Positions 8,724 to 16,210 of a stretch of 64,000 bases of DNA are shown here, piece by piece. Under the pieces are notes generated by a model. It saw nothing but the letters and a program-made list of their open reading frames with translations, did not search any database and was not told the DNA's origin. How positions within the stretch are numbered: position 1 is the first letter of the stretch; the number at the start of each line of letters is the position of its first letter. This DNA comes from JBDSWU01 sp038230395 (GTDB taxonomy: Bacteria; Patescibacteriota; Saccharimonadia; Saccharimonadales; UBA4665), in assembly GCA_038230395.1 (NCBI GenBank), contig JBBRNI010000005.1, forward strand, positions 1 to 64,000, written 5' to 3'. The position numbers and the translations under genes are program-made.

Positions 8724-9020
8724 CCACTGATAATCGACTATCCACCAGCGTATTCCGGTGGGTTGTTCTGTTGCGGAAAGCGGCACTGGTACTCCCGTTC
8801 AAGTCCAGGGCATGTGGAGTACGAATCCAGAGCCCTTGCAGCTGACGGCTGACGTGAAGGTTGGTGCGGTTAGGGAGGCGTGGCATTACTCACTGAGCAT
8901 GCGCCAAAATTGGTGCTCACGCAGTTGGGATGGTCATGGCCGCGGAGATGAATATAGAATGAGAATGCTGAGTCTTTTATTGCAAAAATCTAAGCACAAG
9001 TTCATACTCAGGTGCACACT
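8724..9020. other. Intergenic stretch without a convincing gene
   Basis: Frames exist on both strands but their translations look non-coding (many Arg/Trp/Cys, no ribosome-binding site). The base composition is more GC-rich than the neighbouring core genes. A short CCACC/GGTGG hairpin near 8740-8760 could end the preceding transcript. It may be eroded mobile DNA. Confidence 0.4.
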
Positions 9021-9260
9021 ATGAGTTCCAACGATAGCTACATTGGCATCCTGCTTGAGGAGATCCGCGACCAGAACAAGGCCGTACTTGAAGCCGTTGG
9101 CGCAATGCAGCAACACGTGGCTACCATCCCGGCCCTGCATGAGAATCTCAGTGAACTCAAGGCTGACGTGAAAACCATCAAGGCCGCAGTCACCGCCACC
9201 AACGCCGATGTCTCAGGCTTAGACGGACGTGTGGCTCGGCTCGAGCAAGCGGCAACCTGA
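9021..9260 (+). CDS. Small coiled-coil protein
   Basis: A 79-residue acidic protein starting MSSNDSYIGILLEEIRDQN. Nearly the whole length is heptad-like (V/L/I at a/d positions with E, K and D between), predicting one long coiled coil. An AGGTG motif lies 8 nt before the ATG. I infer a structural or regulatory partner protein; similar short coiled coils are often seen near mobile DNA. It lies just outside the tRNA-Leu element. Function unknown. Confidence 0.6.
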   Translation: MSSNDSYIGILLEEIRDQNKAVLEAVGAMQQHVATIPALHENLSELKADVKTIKAAVTATNADVSGLDGRVARLEQAAT

Positions 9261-9269
9261 CTTACAGCC

Positions 9270-9455
9270 CTAGGCGCCGACAGGAATCGGATCGTCCGCG
9301 GCAAGTAGCGGGAGCAACTGACTATTTGCTTCAGCGTCTAGCGCGTCAAATACCGCCTCAATCGCAACTTTAGTATCAGCGTGGTCTCTTCCTGCAATTG
9401 CAAGCGCATAGCAGAAGCGCTCGTAGCTAACTTTAGTTAACGGCGGGCCACGCAC
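9270..9455 (-). CDS. Hypothetical small protein (doubtful)
   Basis: A 61-residue frame with a GTG start. The composition (Ala/Asp/Glu-rich with a hydrophobic helix) is protein-like, but the GGAG motif sits only 1 nt from the start, so initiation is unconvincing. It may be real or a fragment. Confidence 0.25.
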   Translation of the reverse strand: MRGPPLTKVSYERFCYALAIAGRDHADTKVAIEAVFDALDAEANSQLLPLLAADDPIPVGA

Positions 9456-9834
9456 ACTCCGTACTGATCAACCGGGAGACTATCTCGGAGCTTATTGACC
9501 GCGGCCGACACCTGGGTCCGACCGCCCCCCCGTGAGCGTCAACATCTGCACGCACCAAGTAACCCTTGAGAGAAACGCTCGAAACAACACAACAGAGGTG
9601 ATCGGGAGAGCCAGGTCATTAGTTTGTCAGTTTGCAAGGTACCGAGCGGACACAAAAGCACCCCTGTTGTCAAGGGTGCTTAATGGTAATGGAAATCATT
9701 ATTGGTGGGCGAGCTAGATAAAAGGTGGCACCGCTTTTTACCTTGTTTATACAGGACATACGAACGACTTGTCAGTCTAGGCTTCATGACGCGTGGTAGT
9801 CAGATTTACTACCCAGGCATTGAGGAGGTCGAGC
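9456..9834. other. Intergenic stretch with hairpins and left element end
   Basis: No convincing gene. A perfect 8-bp hairpin (AAGCACCC 9656-9663, GGGTGCTT 9674-9681) is followed by TTTTGTG on the minus strand, so it could terminate minus-strand transcription. The 11-bp tRNA-Leu end repeat lies at 9703-9713. A GGTGGCACCGC motif at about 9724-9734 inside a small hairpin, with T-rich 3' flank, looks like the T-box core but lacks other T-box landmarks I can confirm. Confidence 0.4.
9703..9713. repeat. Putative attachment site (copy of tRNA-Leu 3' end)
   Basis: TGGTGGGCGAG is identical to 14705-14715, which is the CCA, discriminator and acceptor-stem end of tRNA-Leu (reverse strand). The orientation is that expected when an element integrates at a tRNA 3' end and duplicates it. 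Confidence 0.6.
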
Positions 9835-10308
9835 ATGTTTAAACGCAACCGACCAGTAGGCGACTTTCAGACATCATGCCTACTTGACCAGGACACCTTC
9901 TACGACCGCTTTCTAAGTGATCTGAAGCACTGCAAACATGAAGCCATCATCGAGAGTCCGTTCATCACCAATCGACGACTCAACCAGCTCATGCCGACGC
10001 TGGAGAAGCTGAAGGCTCAGCGCGTCCGGCTGGTCATCAACACTAAAGATCCGGAACACCACGATGACGACTATTTTCGCACTGATGCTAGGCAAGCCAT
10101 ATCGCGGTTGCAACATATGGGAATCCATGTGCTGTTCACGGTCAGCCACCACCGCAAGCTGGCGATAATCGACCGCAAAATCCTATATGAGGGCAGTCTG
10201 AACATTCTATCTCAGAACGATAGCTGTGAGATCATGCGCCGGATTGAATCAGTGCAGCTGGCCTGGGAGATGGCAGCGTTCATCAAGATTGACAGGTTTT
10301 TAAGATAA
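9835..10308 (+). CDS. Phospholipase-D-like (HKD) domain protein
   Basis: 157 residues with a single HKD motif, HRKLAIID followed by GSLNIL (about 118-136), so dimerisation would be needed to build a PLD active site. The first half carries an AIIESPFIT strand typical of the fold. Stand-alone single-HKD proteins are commonly nucleases (Nuc/BfiI type), so a nuclease role is a reasonable inference. I chose the ATG at 9835 because GAGGAGG sits 7 nt upstream; in-frame codons before it lack such a site. First gene inside the element. Confidence 0.75.
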   Translation: MFKRNRPVGDFQTSCLLDQDTFYDRFLSDLKHCKHEAIIESPFITNRRLNQLMPTLEKLKAQRVRLVINTKDPEHHDDDYFRTDARQAISRLQHMGIHVLFTVSHHRKLAIIDRKILYEGSLNILSQNDSCEIMRRIESVQLAWEMAAFIKIDRFLR

Positions 10309-10322
10309 CGAGGTGTATAGTT

Positions 10323-10541
10323 ATGACTACTATGAGCAATTACCACATTAGCGACGAAGACATTGAGGCGTCCATGCGCTACCTTAAATATCACGACCCG
10401 AAGCACGCCACTACGGCGGATGCCGAAAAGCTACTTCATGACTTAAAGGCTGGTCACGCCAGAATTAGCGACCACGACCCAGCTGAGCTCGCTGAGCTAC
10501 AAAAGGAAATTGATGGAGCAGCGCCCGAAGCGGATGCCTAA
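10323..10541 (+). CDS. Small acidic helical protein
   Basis: A 72-residue hydrophilic protein rich in Asp, Glu, Ala and His, predicted helical, with no recognised domain. CGAGGTG precedes the ATG, and a second ATG lies three codons on. It follows the PLD-like gene by 14 nt and probably shares its transcript. Its stop overlaps the stop of the convergent XRE gene by 4 nt. Function unknown. Confidence 0.55.
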   Translation: MTTMSNYHISDEDIEASMRYLKYHDPKHATTADAEKLLHDLKAGHARISDHDPAELAELQKEIDGAAPEADA

Positions 10542-10759
10542 AAACCCAGAATATCGGTTGCCGTGACGCCGAACAGTTTAGCCAGCTTGGCAGTTGTGCC
10601 GCGCGAGATTTCATGCTCGCCTCGCTCTAGGCGAGCAACCGTATTCGTGCTGACGTCCAGCTTTTCAGCTAAGCCAGCCTGGCTCAGACCTTTTGCTAGT
10701 CGAAGATCTTTGATGCGCTTGCCGGTGGTGAGTAAGGCTGCTTTGTCTGAATCTTTCAT
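10538..10759 (-). CDS. XRE-family helix-turn-helix regulator
   Basis: 73 residues that are almost entirely one Cro/C1-type HTH: KRIKDLRLAKGLSQAGLAEK forms the first helices, STNTVARLERGE the recognition helix region. It is likely the autoregulator of the toxin-antitoxin operon, being the third gene after mntA- and hepT-like genes with a 4-nt overlap (start ATG inside the end of hepT). DNA-binding repressor, cytoplasmic. Confidence 0.88.
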   Translation of the reverse strand: MKDSDKAALLTTGKRIKDLRLAKGLSQAGLAEKLDVSTNTVARLERGEHEISRGTTAKLAKLFGVTATDILGF

Positions 10760-11091
10760 ACAATAGCTAAAACAAGCTCACGAAATGATGCAAAATGCTC
10801 ACCAGCCACGACTTCCCAAATGATCTCGTAATCGACGTTGCCATACTCGTGGGCGATGATATTGCGCATGGCGATCGCTTGGCGCCACGGCAGCTCGGGG
10901 TGAGCATCTTTGAAGCCCTCACTGAGTGAGCGCATATGTTCACCGATGGCTAACACGCGCAGGGCAGCTGCATCGCGCAGATTCAAGTCTTCGAGAAATG
11001 CTTGCTTGTCAGTAGGCACATTGGCTATCGTCAGATTCAGTAAATCCAGCACTTCTTTGAGTAGGACGGCGTCACGTTCCTCGAAACTCAT
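10756..11091 (-). CDS. HepT-like HEPN toxin
   Basis: 111-residue HEPN (DUF86-type) protein. The active-site motif RX4HXY is present as RNIIAHEY (about 80-87). In characterised HepT-MntA systems this is an RNase site, and its Tyr is AMPylated by the antitoxin. The helical composition and length fit the family. It overlaps both its upstream partner (MNT antitoxin) and the downstream XRE gene by 4 nt, so the three form one coupled operon. Toxicity is inferred from family knowledge only. Confidence 0.85.
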   Translation of the reverse strand: MSFEERDAVLLKEVLDLLNLTIANVPTDKQAFLEDLNLRDAAALRVLAIGEHMRSLSEGFKDAHPELPWRQAIAMRNIIAHEYGNVDYEIIWEVVAGEHFASFRELVLAIV

Positions 11092-11393
11092 AATATAACG
11101 ACTTTCTCTCTGTCGATAAATGGTTTGATGTGACGCGACAAGGCCCGCTCTGATACGACATCTACTCGCTTGCCACTGCGCGATTCTAGGATGTCTTTTA
11201 ATTCAAAGTGCTCGAAGAGCGATACGCCTGGGGCGTATCTGACGAGAATATCGACGTCACTATCGGCTCCGGCTTCGCCGCGGGCGTACGAACCGAACAC
11301 GCTGGCAGCCAGAACATTGTGCTCCTGTAATAATGCCTGTAGGTCAGCTAGGGCGATCGGTAGTTGCAAATCTTGGGCTTTCATAGCTATCAT
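11088..11393 (-). CDS. MntA-like nucleotidyltransferase antitoxin
   Basis: 101-residue minimal nucleotidyltransferase. The GSX10DXD motif is intact: GS at about 34-35 followed by YARGEAGADS and DVD. In the studied family this enzyme AMPylates the Tyr of HepT and neutralises it. The ATG at 11393 or one three codons later could start it. First gene of the three-gene minus-strand operon, which lies between plus-strand genes of the element. Confidence 0.88.
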   Translation of the reverse strand: MIAMKAQDLQLPIALADLQALLQEHNVLAASVFGSYARGEAGADSDVDILVRYAPGVSLFEHFELKDILESRSGKRVDVVSERALSRHIKPFIDREKVVIL

Positions 11394-11611
11394 TATAACC
11401 TAAAAACCGTACAACCTACTCCTCTAGGGGAGACGCACTCGATGAACGGGACTGACAGCTGTACGGCAATTCCATCTCAATAGTGAGATAAGGCTACACG
11501 TAACGTCAATATTAGACTATTTTAATAACATTCTTGACGAAAATATAAATTAGCAGAAGCATACGAGCAATATTAGGTTATTAACGGTGGTGGACAATAG
11601 TAGGAACAATT
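11394..11611. other. Intergenic region upstream of ATPase and TA operon
   Basis: 218 bp between divergent transcripts. It is AT-rich from about 11490 on and should hold promoters for both directions, but I could not single out convincing hexamers. Confidence 0.3.
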
Positions 11612-14197
11612 GTGGCAACCTCACTCTCCTGGATCGTCGAATACATCGTCCTCACTAGCCTACTAATCTTATGTGCCGACATTCTCCGAAGACACAAAAA
11701 CTTCCAGCATTACAAAAAATTAAACAGCGTTATTCTTGAGTTGACGCCGCCAGCCTTCGCGCGCAAGACGCCACTAGCGACCGAGCAGCTGTTCCAGACG
11801 CTGCATAGCCTCGGCTCAGCGCAGACACTCAGGGAGCGCCTGCTCGACCGTGGTAATCGATATTCATTCGAGGTCGTGTCGTCACGTTCGGCAGGCATTC
11901 GGTTCATGGCCCGGATGAAGCAGTGCGATGTTGCAATATTTCAGCAACAGCTGGCAGCCTACATGCCGGATGTGAAGTTTGCTGTAGTGCCGGACTATCT
12001 GCCAGAGCTAGTGGCAGGCAAGCAAACAACGTTAGCTTGTTATGAATTCAAGCAAGGCGGGCACTTTGCTTTTCCACTAGCGGCGCACGACGCACTCATA
12101 CAGCACGACCCGATTGCATACATAACTGGCTCGATGACTAAGTTGGCGCCGAGTGAGCTAATTGCTTATCAAGTTGTCTTGTCACCGGCAAACAAGCGTG
12201 AAGTTACCCGGATTCGCAACAAGCTGTACTTAGGCAAGGACCCTGATTTGTACGGCAAAAATCGTACGCTTGGTAAAAAAGCACTGGTCTTGATGCTACA
12301 GATTCCGTTCATCATACTAAGCGGAATACTCGGCTTGATTGGCAGCTTTTTTGATGACACGTCGTATCACAGCAAATCGAATGCCTATAAAGCGCCAGTC
12401 GTGCCGCAGCGCGCACCTGAGCATCAAGAATTACTAGCCACGCTCGGAGACAAGCTCAAACAGCCACTATTTCACGCTAGTATCCGCGTTTTAGTCGTTA
12501 CAGACGATCGCATGAAAGCCGGGCAGAGCATCCAAGGCCTCAGCTCAGCGCTGGGATTGTTCAGCGTGCCAGGCTTTCAAAGTTTGATCGCCAAGCGCAA
12601 TTTCCCAAGAAGCAAGATGAATGTACACCGACTGCATAGCTTTGCCAGCCGGTGGCTACCGATACTGATGCGCCATAGCAGTATCGTGTCCGTATCGGAA
12701 GTCGCCAGCTTGTACCACTTTCCGTTCGGCGAGACAGCTCGACCAGAGAATTTGGCGCGGTCGCAAAGCCGGACATTGCCAGCACCATTCGCTTTGAAAG
12801 CCAGGGCTGATGAACAAGCCTTCGACGTCGTCCTCGGTGAAAACCAACACCACGGCAGCACCAATCCGATTGGCTTACTGGCCAGCGAACGCCAGCAACA
12901 TGTTTACGTCATTGGTGGTACCGGCAACGGTAAAACTACAATGCTGCAATATGCCATTGTCCAGGACATGCGAGCGGGTAAAGGTGTGGCCGTGATCGAT
13001 CCGCACGGCGATATGGCTCAGACGCTGCTAACCTACGTGCCGAAAGACCGGATAGACGATGTCGTCTACCTCAATCCCGTTAATATTGATTACCCAATTG
13101 GTATTAACGTCTTAGAGCTTCCGACTGGCCTGAGTGGCAGCCAGCTGCTACTTGAGAAGGAGCGTGTGACTGAGGCTGTCATTTCCATATTACGCAAAGT
13201 CTTCTCTGACGATGCTAACAATGCACACCGCATCGAAGGCATCTTGCGCAATGCCATTCATACCGCTATAAGCGTCGAGGTTGCCACGTTGTTTACCGTC
13301 CTCAAGATTCTGCGTAACACTAACTACCGCAAAACCGTTGTAGCTCAGCTCACCGACGAACACCTGCGCGATTTCTGGAAAGAAGAGTTCGGCCAAGCCG
13401 GTGACATGCAGCGCGTTAGCCTAAGCAAGGGTGTCACCAACCGCATCGACCGCTTCCGCAGCTCAAAGCCAGCCGAGCGGATGCTCGAGCAAGCCCATTC
13501 AACAATTAGCTTCGAGGACATCATCGATTCTGGCAAGATTCTGATCTGCAACTTTGCTGAGGGCAACTTAGGCGAAGATACTTCGGCACTGTTTGGCACG
13601 ACTATTCTAGCCAAGCTTAAGCTGGCTGCTGAGCGCCGAGCACGCATGTCGGCGGAAGACCGCCAACCATTCTATCTCTACGTCGATGAATTCCAGAACT
13701 TCGCGACCACACCGTTCGTCAAGATGCTGTCTAGCTCACGCAAATACAAACTATTCTTGGCGCTTGCACAGCAGTCCACCAGCCAGCAGGATGAGCAGCG
13801 CCTTACCGAGACGATTCTATCTAATGTCAGCACCGTCGTCTGCTTCCGTACCGGCAGCCCAGCTGACGAGCAGTTGATCCTGCCGCGCTTTAGCCCGTTC
13901 ATCGAGCAAGGGGAAATCGGCAACCTGCCAGCCTATCATTACTACATCCGTGTCCAGGCGCAGGAATCGCTGGAGCCGATGTCGGGCGTCACACTCCAGC
14001 TGGATGATGACTGGAGCGAAGATGTTGCTGACGCAGTGGCCGAAGCTTCTCGGAAGAACTATGCTTTGCAGTATGTAGAAATGCAGCCTGAACAAAAGCT
14101 TGCCAAGCCTAACACGGGCAGGGCAGCTAAAACTACCCATAAAAAATCTAGTGGCATGAAAAAGCCGGTCAAACACAAATCAAAAGCCACAAAGTAA
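11612..14197 (+). CDS. VirD4/TraG-like membrane ATPase (DNA-transfer coupling type)
   Basis: 861-residue P-loop ATPase with an N-terminal membrane anchor (about 7-27) and a second hydrophobic segment at about 230-247. Walker A is GGTGNGKTT (about 437-445), Walker B is in FYLYVDEFQNFA (about 687-698), and SNVSTVVCFRTG resembles the sensor region of HerA/TraG-type proteins. The C-terminal 40 residues are basic. Such ATPases bring DNA to secretion channels or pump DNA. No relaxase or other type IV genes are nearby. GTG start with AGTAGGA 6 nt upstream. Confidence 0.8.
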   Translation: MATSLSWIVEYIVLTSLLILCADILRRHKNFQHYKKLNSVILELTPPAFARKTPLATEQLFQTLHSLGSAQTLRERLLDRGNRYSFEVVSSRSAGIRFMARMKQCDVAIFQQQLAAYMPDVKFAVVPDYLPELVAGKQTTLACYEFKQGGHFAFPLAAHDALIQHDPIAYITGSMTKLAPSELIAYQVVLSPANKREVTRIRNKLYLGKDPDLYGKNRTLGKKALVLMLQIPFIILSGILGLIGSFFDDTSYHSKSNAYKAPVVPQRAPEHQELLATLGDKLKQPLFHASIRVLVVTDDRMKAGQSIQGLSSALGLFSVPGFQSLIAKRNFPRSKMNVHRLHSFASRWLPILMRHSSIVSVSEVASLYHFPFGETARPENLARSQSRTLPAPFALKARADEQAFDVVLGENQHHGSTNPIGLLASERQQHVYVIGGTGNGKTTMLQYAIVQDMRAGKGVAVIDPHGDMAQTLLTYVPKDRIDDVVYLNPVNIDYPIGINVLELPTGLSGSQLLLEKERVTEAVISILRKVFSDDANNAHRIEGILRNAIHTAISVEVATLFTVLKILRNTNYRKTVVAQLTDEHLRDFWKEEFGQAGDMQRVSLSKGVTNRIDRFRSSKPAERMLEQAHSTISFEDIIDSGKILICNFAEGNLGEDTSALFGTTILAKLKLAAERRARMSAEDRQPFYLYVDEFQNFATTPFVKMLSSSRKYKLFLALAQQSTSQQDEQRLTETILSNVSTVVCFRTGSPADEQLILPRFSPFIEQGEIGNLPAYHYYIRVQAQESLEPMSGVTLQLDDDWSEDVADAVAEASRKNYALQYVEMQPEQKLAKPNTGRAAKTTHKKSSGMKKPVKHKSKATK

Positions 14198-14199
14198 AA

Positions 14200-14704
14200 G
14201 CTGACTTCACGCACCGCATCGCCTTCAGCAACGACCACATAGACGAGCTAATGGCCGCGGTGCAGGTTGTGTGGGGCAAGCGCCAAGTAGAACTAAACAA
14301 GGAGGAGGTAGCCGTAGAAACAAACCTCAAGGGTCTCTACGCCCAAGCAAAGGCCATTATGGACAAGATAAAGATGCTAAGTAGCCAAACAGTAATTAAG
14401 TATATGGAGGACGAGCTGATGCAAGTCGAAACTGAGATCGAGAACATCAAAAACGTTACCAAACAAAAAACCGCCATTCCAGCGGTCAATATTACGGTCG
14501 TTACGGCCTGCGTACGATACTTTCTGCAACACCTAGACTACTTGTTGTTACAGCAGAGTGATCCTGAGCAAAAAGCCAACTTTTTTGGCCTGATTTACGA
14601 GAAAGTGCCCACTTATCAAGAAATGGTTTCTGTAACCGAAAATTCCGGAGAATTAACAGGGGTAAGTGAACTTTTTTTAGCTCGAAACATTGAAAGGTAC
14701 TTAC
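14200..14704 (+). pseudogene. Serine recombinase C-terminal remnant
   Basis: An open frame without a plausible start runs from the end of the ATPase gene to the tRNA-Leu 3' end. It encodes a helical segment (HIDELMAAVQVVWGKRQ), a predicted coiled coil, then DPEQKANFFGLIYEKV and SELFLARN. This layout resembles the tail of large serine recombinases, where a coiled coil precedes a short EEKR-type segment. No resolvase catalytic domain or zinc ribbon is present, so it is a fragment. The frame continues into the tRNA only by chance. Confidence 0.45.
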
Positions 14705-14791
14705 TGGTGGGCGAGGGGGGACTTGAACCCCCACGAGCTTGCGCTCACAAGATTTTGAGTCTAGCGTGTATACCAATTTCACCACTCGCCC
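14705..14791 (-). tRNA. tRNA-Leu (CAA)
   Basis: Class II tRNA of 87 nt on the minus strand with encoded CCA. Acceptor GGGCGAG pairs with CTCGCCC, discriminator A, loop CTCAAAA giving anticodon CAA (UUG codon), long variable arm and GGTTCAAGTCC T-arm. Its 3' end forms the right boundary of the 9703-14715 element. Confidence 0.95.
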
Positions 14792-14927
14792 GCGCTACTA
14801 GATCTGTGCATTTCATTACGCTTACGATTCAGTAGGCCACCAGGGGCGTATTGTACTATACTTAGGAGGTAAGATCCAAGTACACATACTCGCAAAGCCT
14901 GGGTACTTCTTATTTGTACTGTTTATT

Positions 14928-16187
14928 ATGGCAACAAACCCGCTTACTCCAATCGAACCAAACAAATCAGCCCTGGCGGCGGATGTTATTCGTGATAAAG
15001 TCGCCCGACTCTATAGCAGTGAGCCCGACGCCGCTACCGAAGAACTTGAAGCCGAAGCAGCTACACACCGCAGCCCCCATCAACAGTTCATGTATGACCT
15101 GAGTGCCTCTGGCAAAAGTCTAGCAACAATCCAGACCGAATGGCACAGCTACTACCTGTCTTTGTCTGAGCACGAGCGGCGGCAAGTATGGCAAGAATTT
15201 TACGCTAGTCAGTCTAGCGTTACTGGGATCAAGCCAATTGAAGTAGCACATGTCGAAGCGCAACATAAACATGCTGTCGTCCCAAAAGGACATCGCAAGC
15301 CAACTAAAACTAGGTCTCTCAAAGACTTAAGAAGCCCAGGAGCAATTCAGGCGACAATCCGCGACACTGTGACCGGAGGCGGTAAGTTAGAAGTTAAGCA
15401 CCACGTTCAGTCGCTATTATTTGGGCTTGGAATGGGTAGTATCGTGGTTGTTATATTCTTATTTAGCTTCTTTAACGAGGTTATTATCGCGCCGTTCATC
15501 CAACCAAGTCGAGTTGCCGCCGCTACGCCACTTATTATTAGTGCCGACAGTGTGGCGCCATCCAAGACGCCCGAAGTAATTATTCCTAAAATCAACGTAG
15601 AAATACCGGTAAATTATAGTGAGTCCTCGACGGTGGAAGCTAATATAGAAAACGACCTGGAGAGTGGAATCGTTCATTACCCAGGCACAGTTGTGCCAGG
15701 CGAGAATGGCAACGCCGCATTTTTTGGGCACAGCAGTAATAACATCCTCAATCCTGGCAAATACAAATTCGCTTTCGTTCTGCTCCATACCATGGTGCCT
15801 GGTGACACCTTTTACTTGACCTACAGCGGTAAAGTGTTCGTCTATAAAGTAATAAGTAAAACCGTCGTTGATCCGAGTGATGTCGGTGTATTAGGTCCAG
15901 TGCCTGGTCAGACAGCCACAGCCACGCTTATTACCTGTGACCCACCCGGCACAAGCCTTAAACGATTAATTTTGGTAGGTCAACAGATTAGTCCAGCAAT
16001 AACTGGTAACTCTACGCCGGCAGTTACAGCTGTATCGGCAGCCCCAGCCACAGCGGCTTTACCAGGCAACGGACCGACGCTACTAAACCGAGTTTCCAAG
16101 ACAACAACAGGCAAGATAATCATGGCCGTGATTATACTACTAGCTATTGGCCTTGTAATTCGCTGGATCCGCAAGCCATATCGGTAA
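14928..16187 (+). CDS. Sortase family transpeptidase with long cytoplasmic N-terminus
   Basis: Membrane-bound cysteine transpeptidase that would attach proteins to the cell wall or to each other. The 419 residues are long for a sortase: about 160 cytoplasmic residues, a membrane segment (163-189), then the beta-barrel with catalytic His268 (FFGHSSN), Cys337 (LITCDPPG) and Arg346. A second membrane segment lies at about 392-412 with a basic end, so it spans the membrane twice. A TGTACT box 7 nt before the ATG is a weak leaderless candidate. No LPxTG-type substrate was seen in the window. Confidence 0.88.
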   Translation: MATNPLTPIEPNKSALAADVIRDKVARLYSSEPDAATEELEAEAATHRSPHQQFMYDLSASGKSLATIQTEWHSYYLSLSEHERRQVWQEFYASQSSVTGIKPIEVAHVEAQHKHAVVPKGHRKPTKTRSLKDLRSPGAIQATIRDTVTGGGKLEVKHHVQSLLFGLGMGSIVVVIFLFSFFNEVIIAPFIQPSRVAAATPLIISADSVAPSKTPEVIIPKINVEIPVNYSESSTVEANIENDLESGIVHYPGTVVPGENGNAAFFGHSSNNILNPGKYKFAFVLLHTMVPGDTFYLTYSGKVFVYKVISKTVVDPSDVGVLGPVPGQTATATLITCDPPGTSLKRLILVGQQISPAITGNSTPAVTAVSAAPATAALPGNGPTLLNRVSKTTTGKIIMAVIILLAIGLVIRWIRKPYR

Positions 16188-16210
16188 GGCTTAGAAGGTC
16201 AAAAAGCCTT

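Larger units (their letters stand above)
9703..14715. mobile_element. Putative integrated element at tRNA-Leu
   Basis: About 5 kb bounded by 11-bp direct repeats, the right one being the 3' end of tRNA-Leu. Cargo is a PLD-like protein, a short acidic protein, an MntA/HepT/XRE operon and a VirD4/TraG-like ATPase. At the tRNA end lies a C-terminal piece of what looks like a large serine recombinase. No intact integrase or relaxase is present, so the element is probably immobile or decayed. Confidence 0.6.

Noticed and set aside
8695..9024. Two overlapping opposite-strand ORFs (88 and 63 residues)
   Set aside because: No ribosome site, unlikely composition and no similarity I recognise.
9480..9750. 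T-box riboswitch
   Set aside because: GGTGGCACCGC near 9724 and a GAGAGCC segment near 9606 recall T-box motifs, but I could not build stem I with a specifier loop, and no aminoacyl-tRNA synthetase or amino-acid gene follows.
14705..14835. C-terminal end of the recombinase-like frame
   Set aside because: The translation GEGGLEPPRA arises from tRNA-Leu complement sequence, so the frame was cut at the tRNA.
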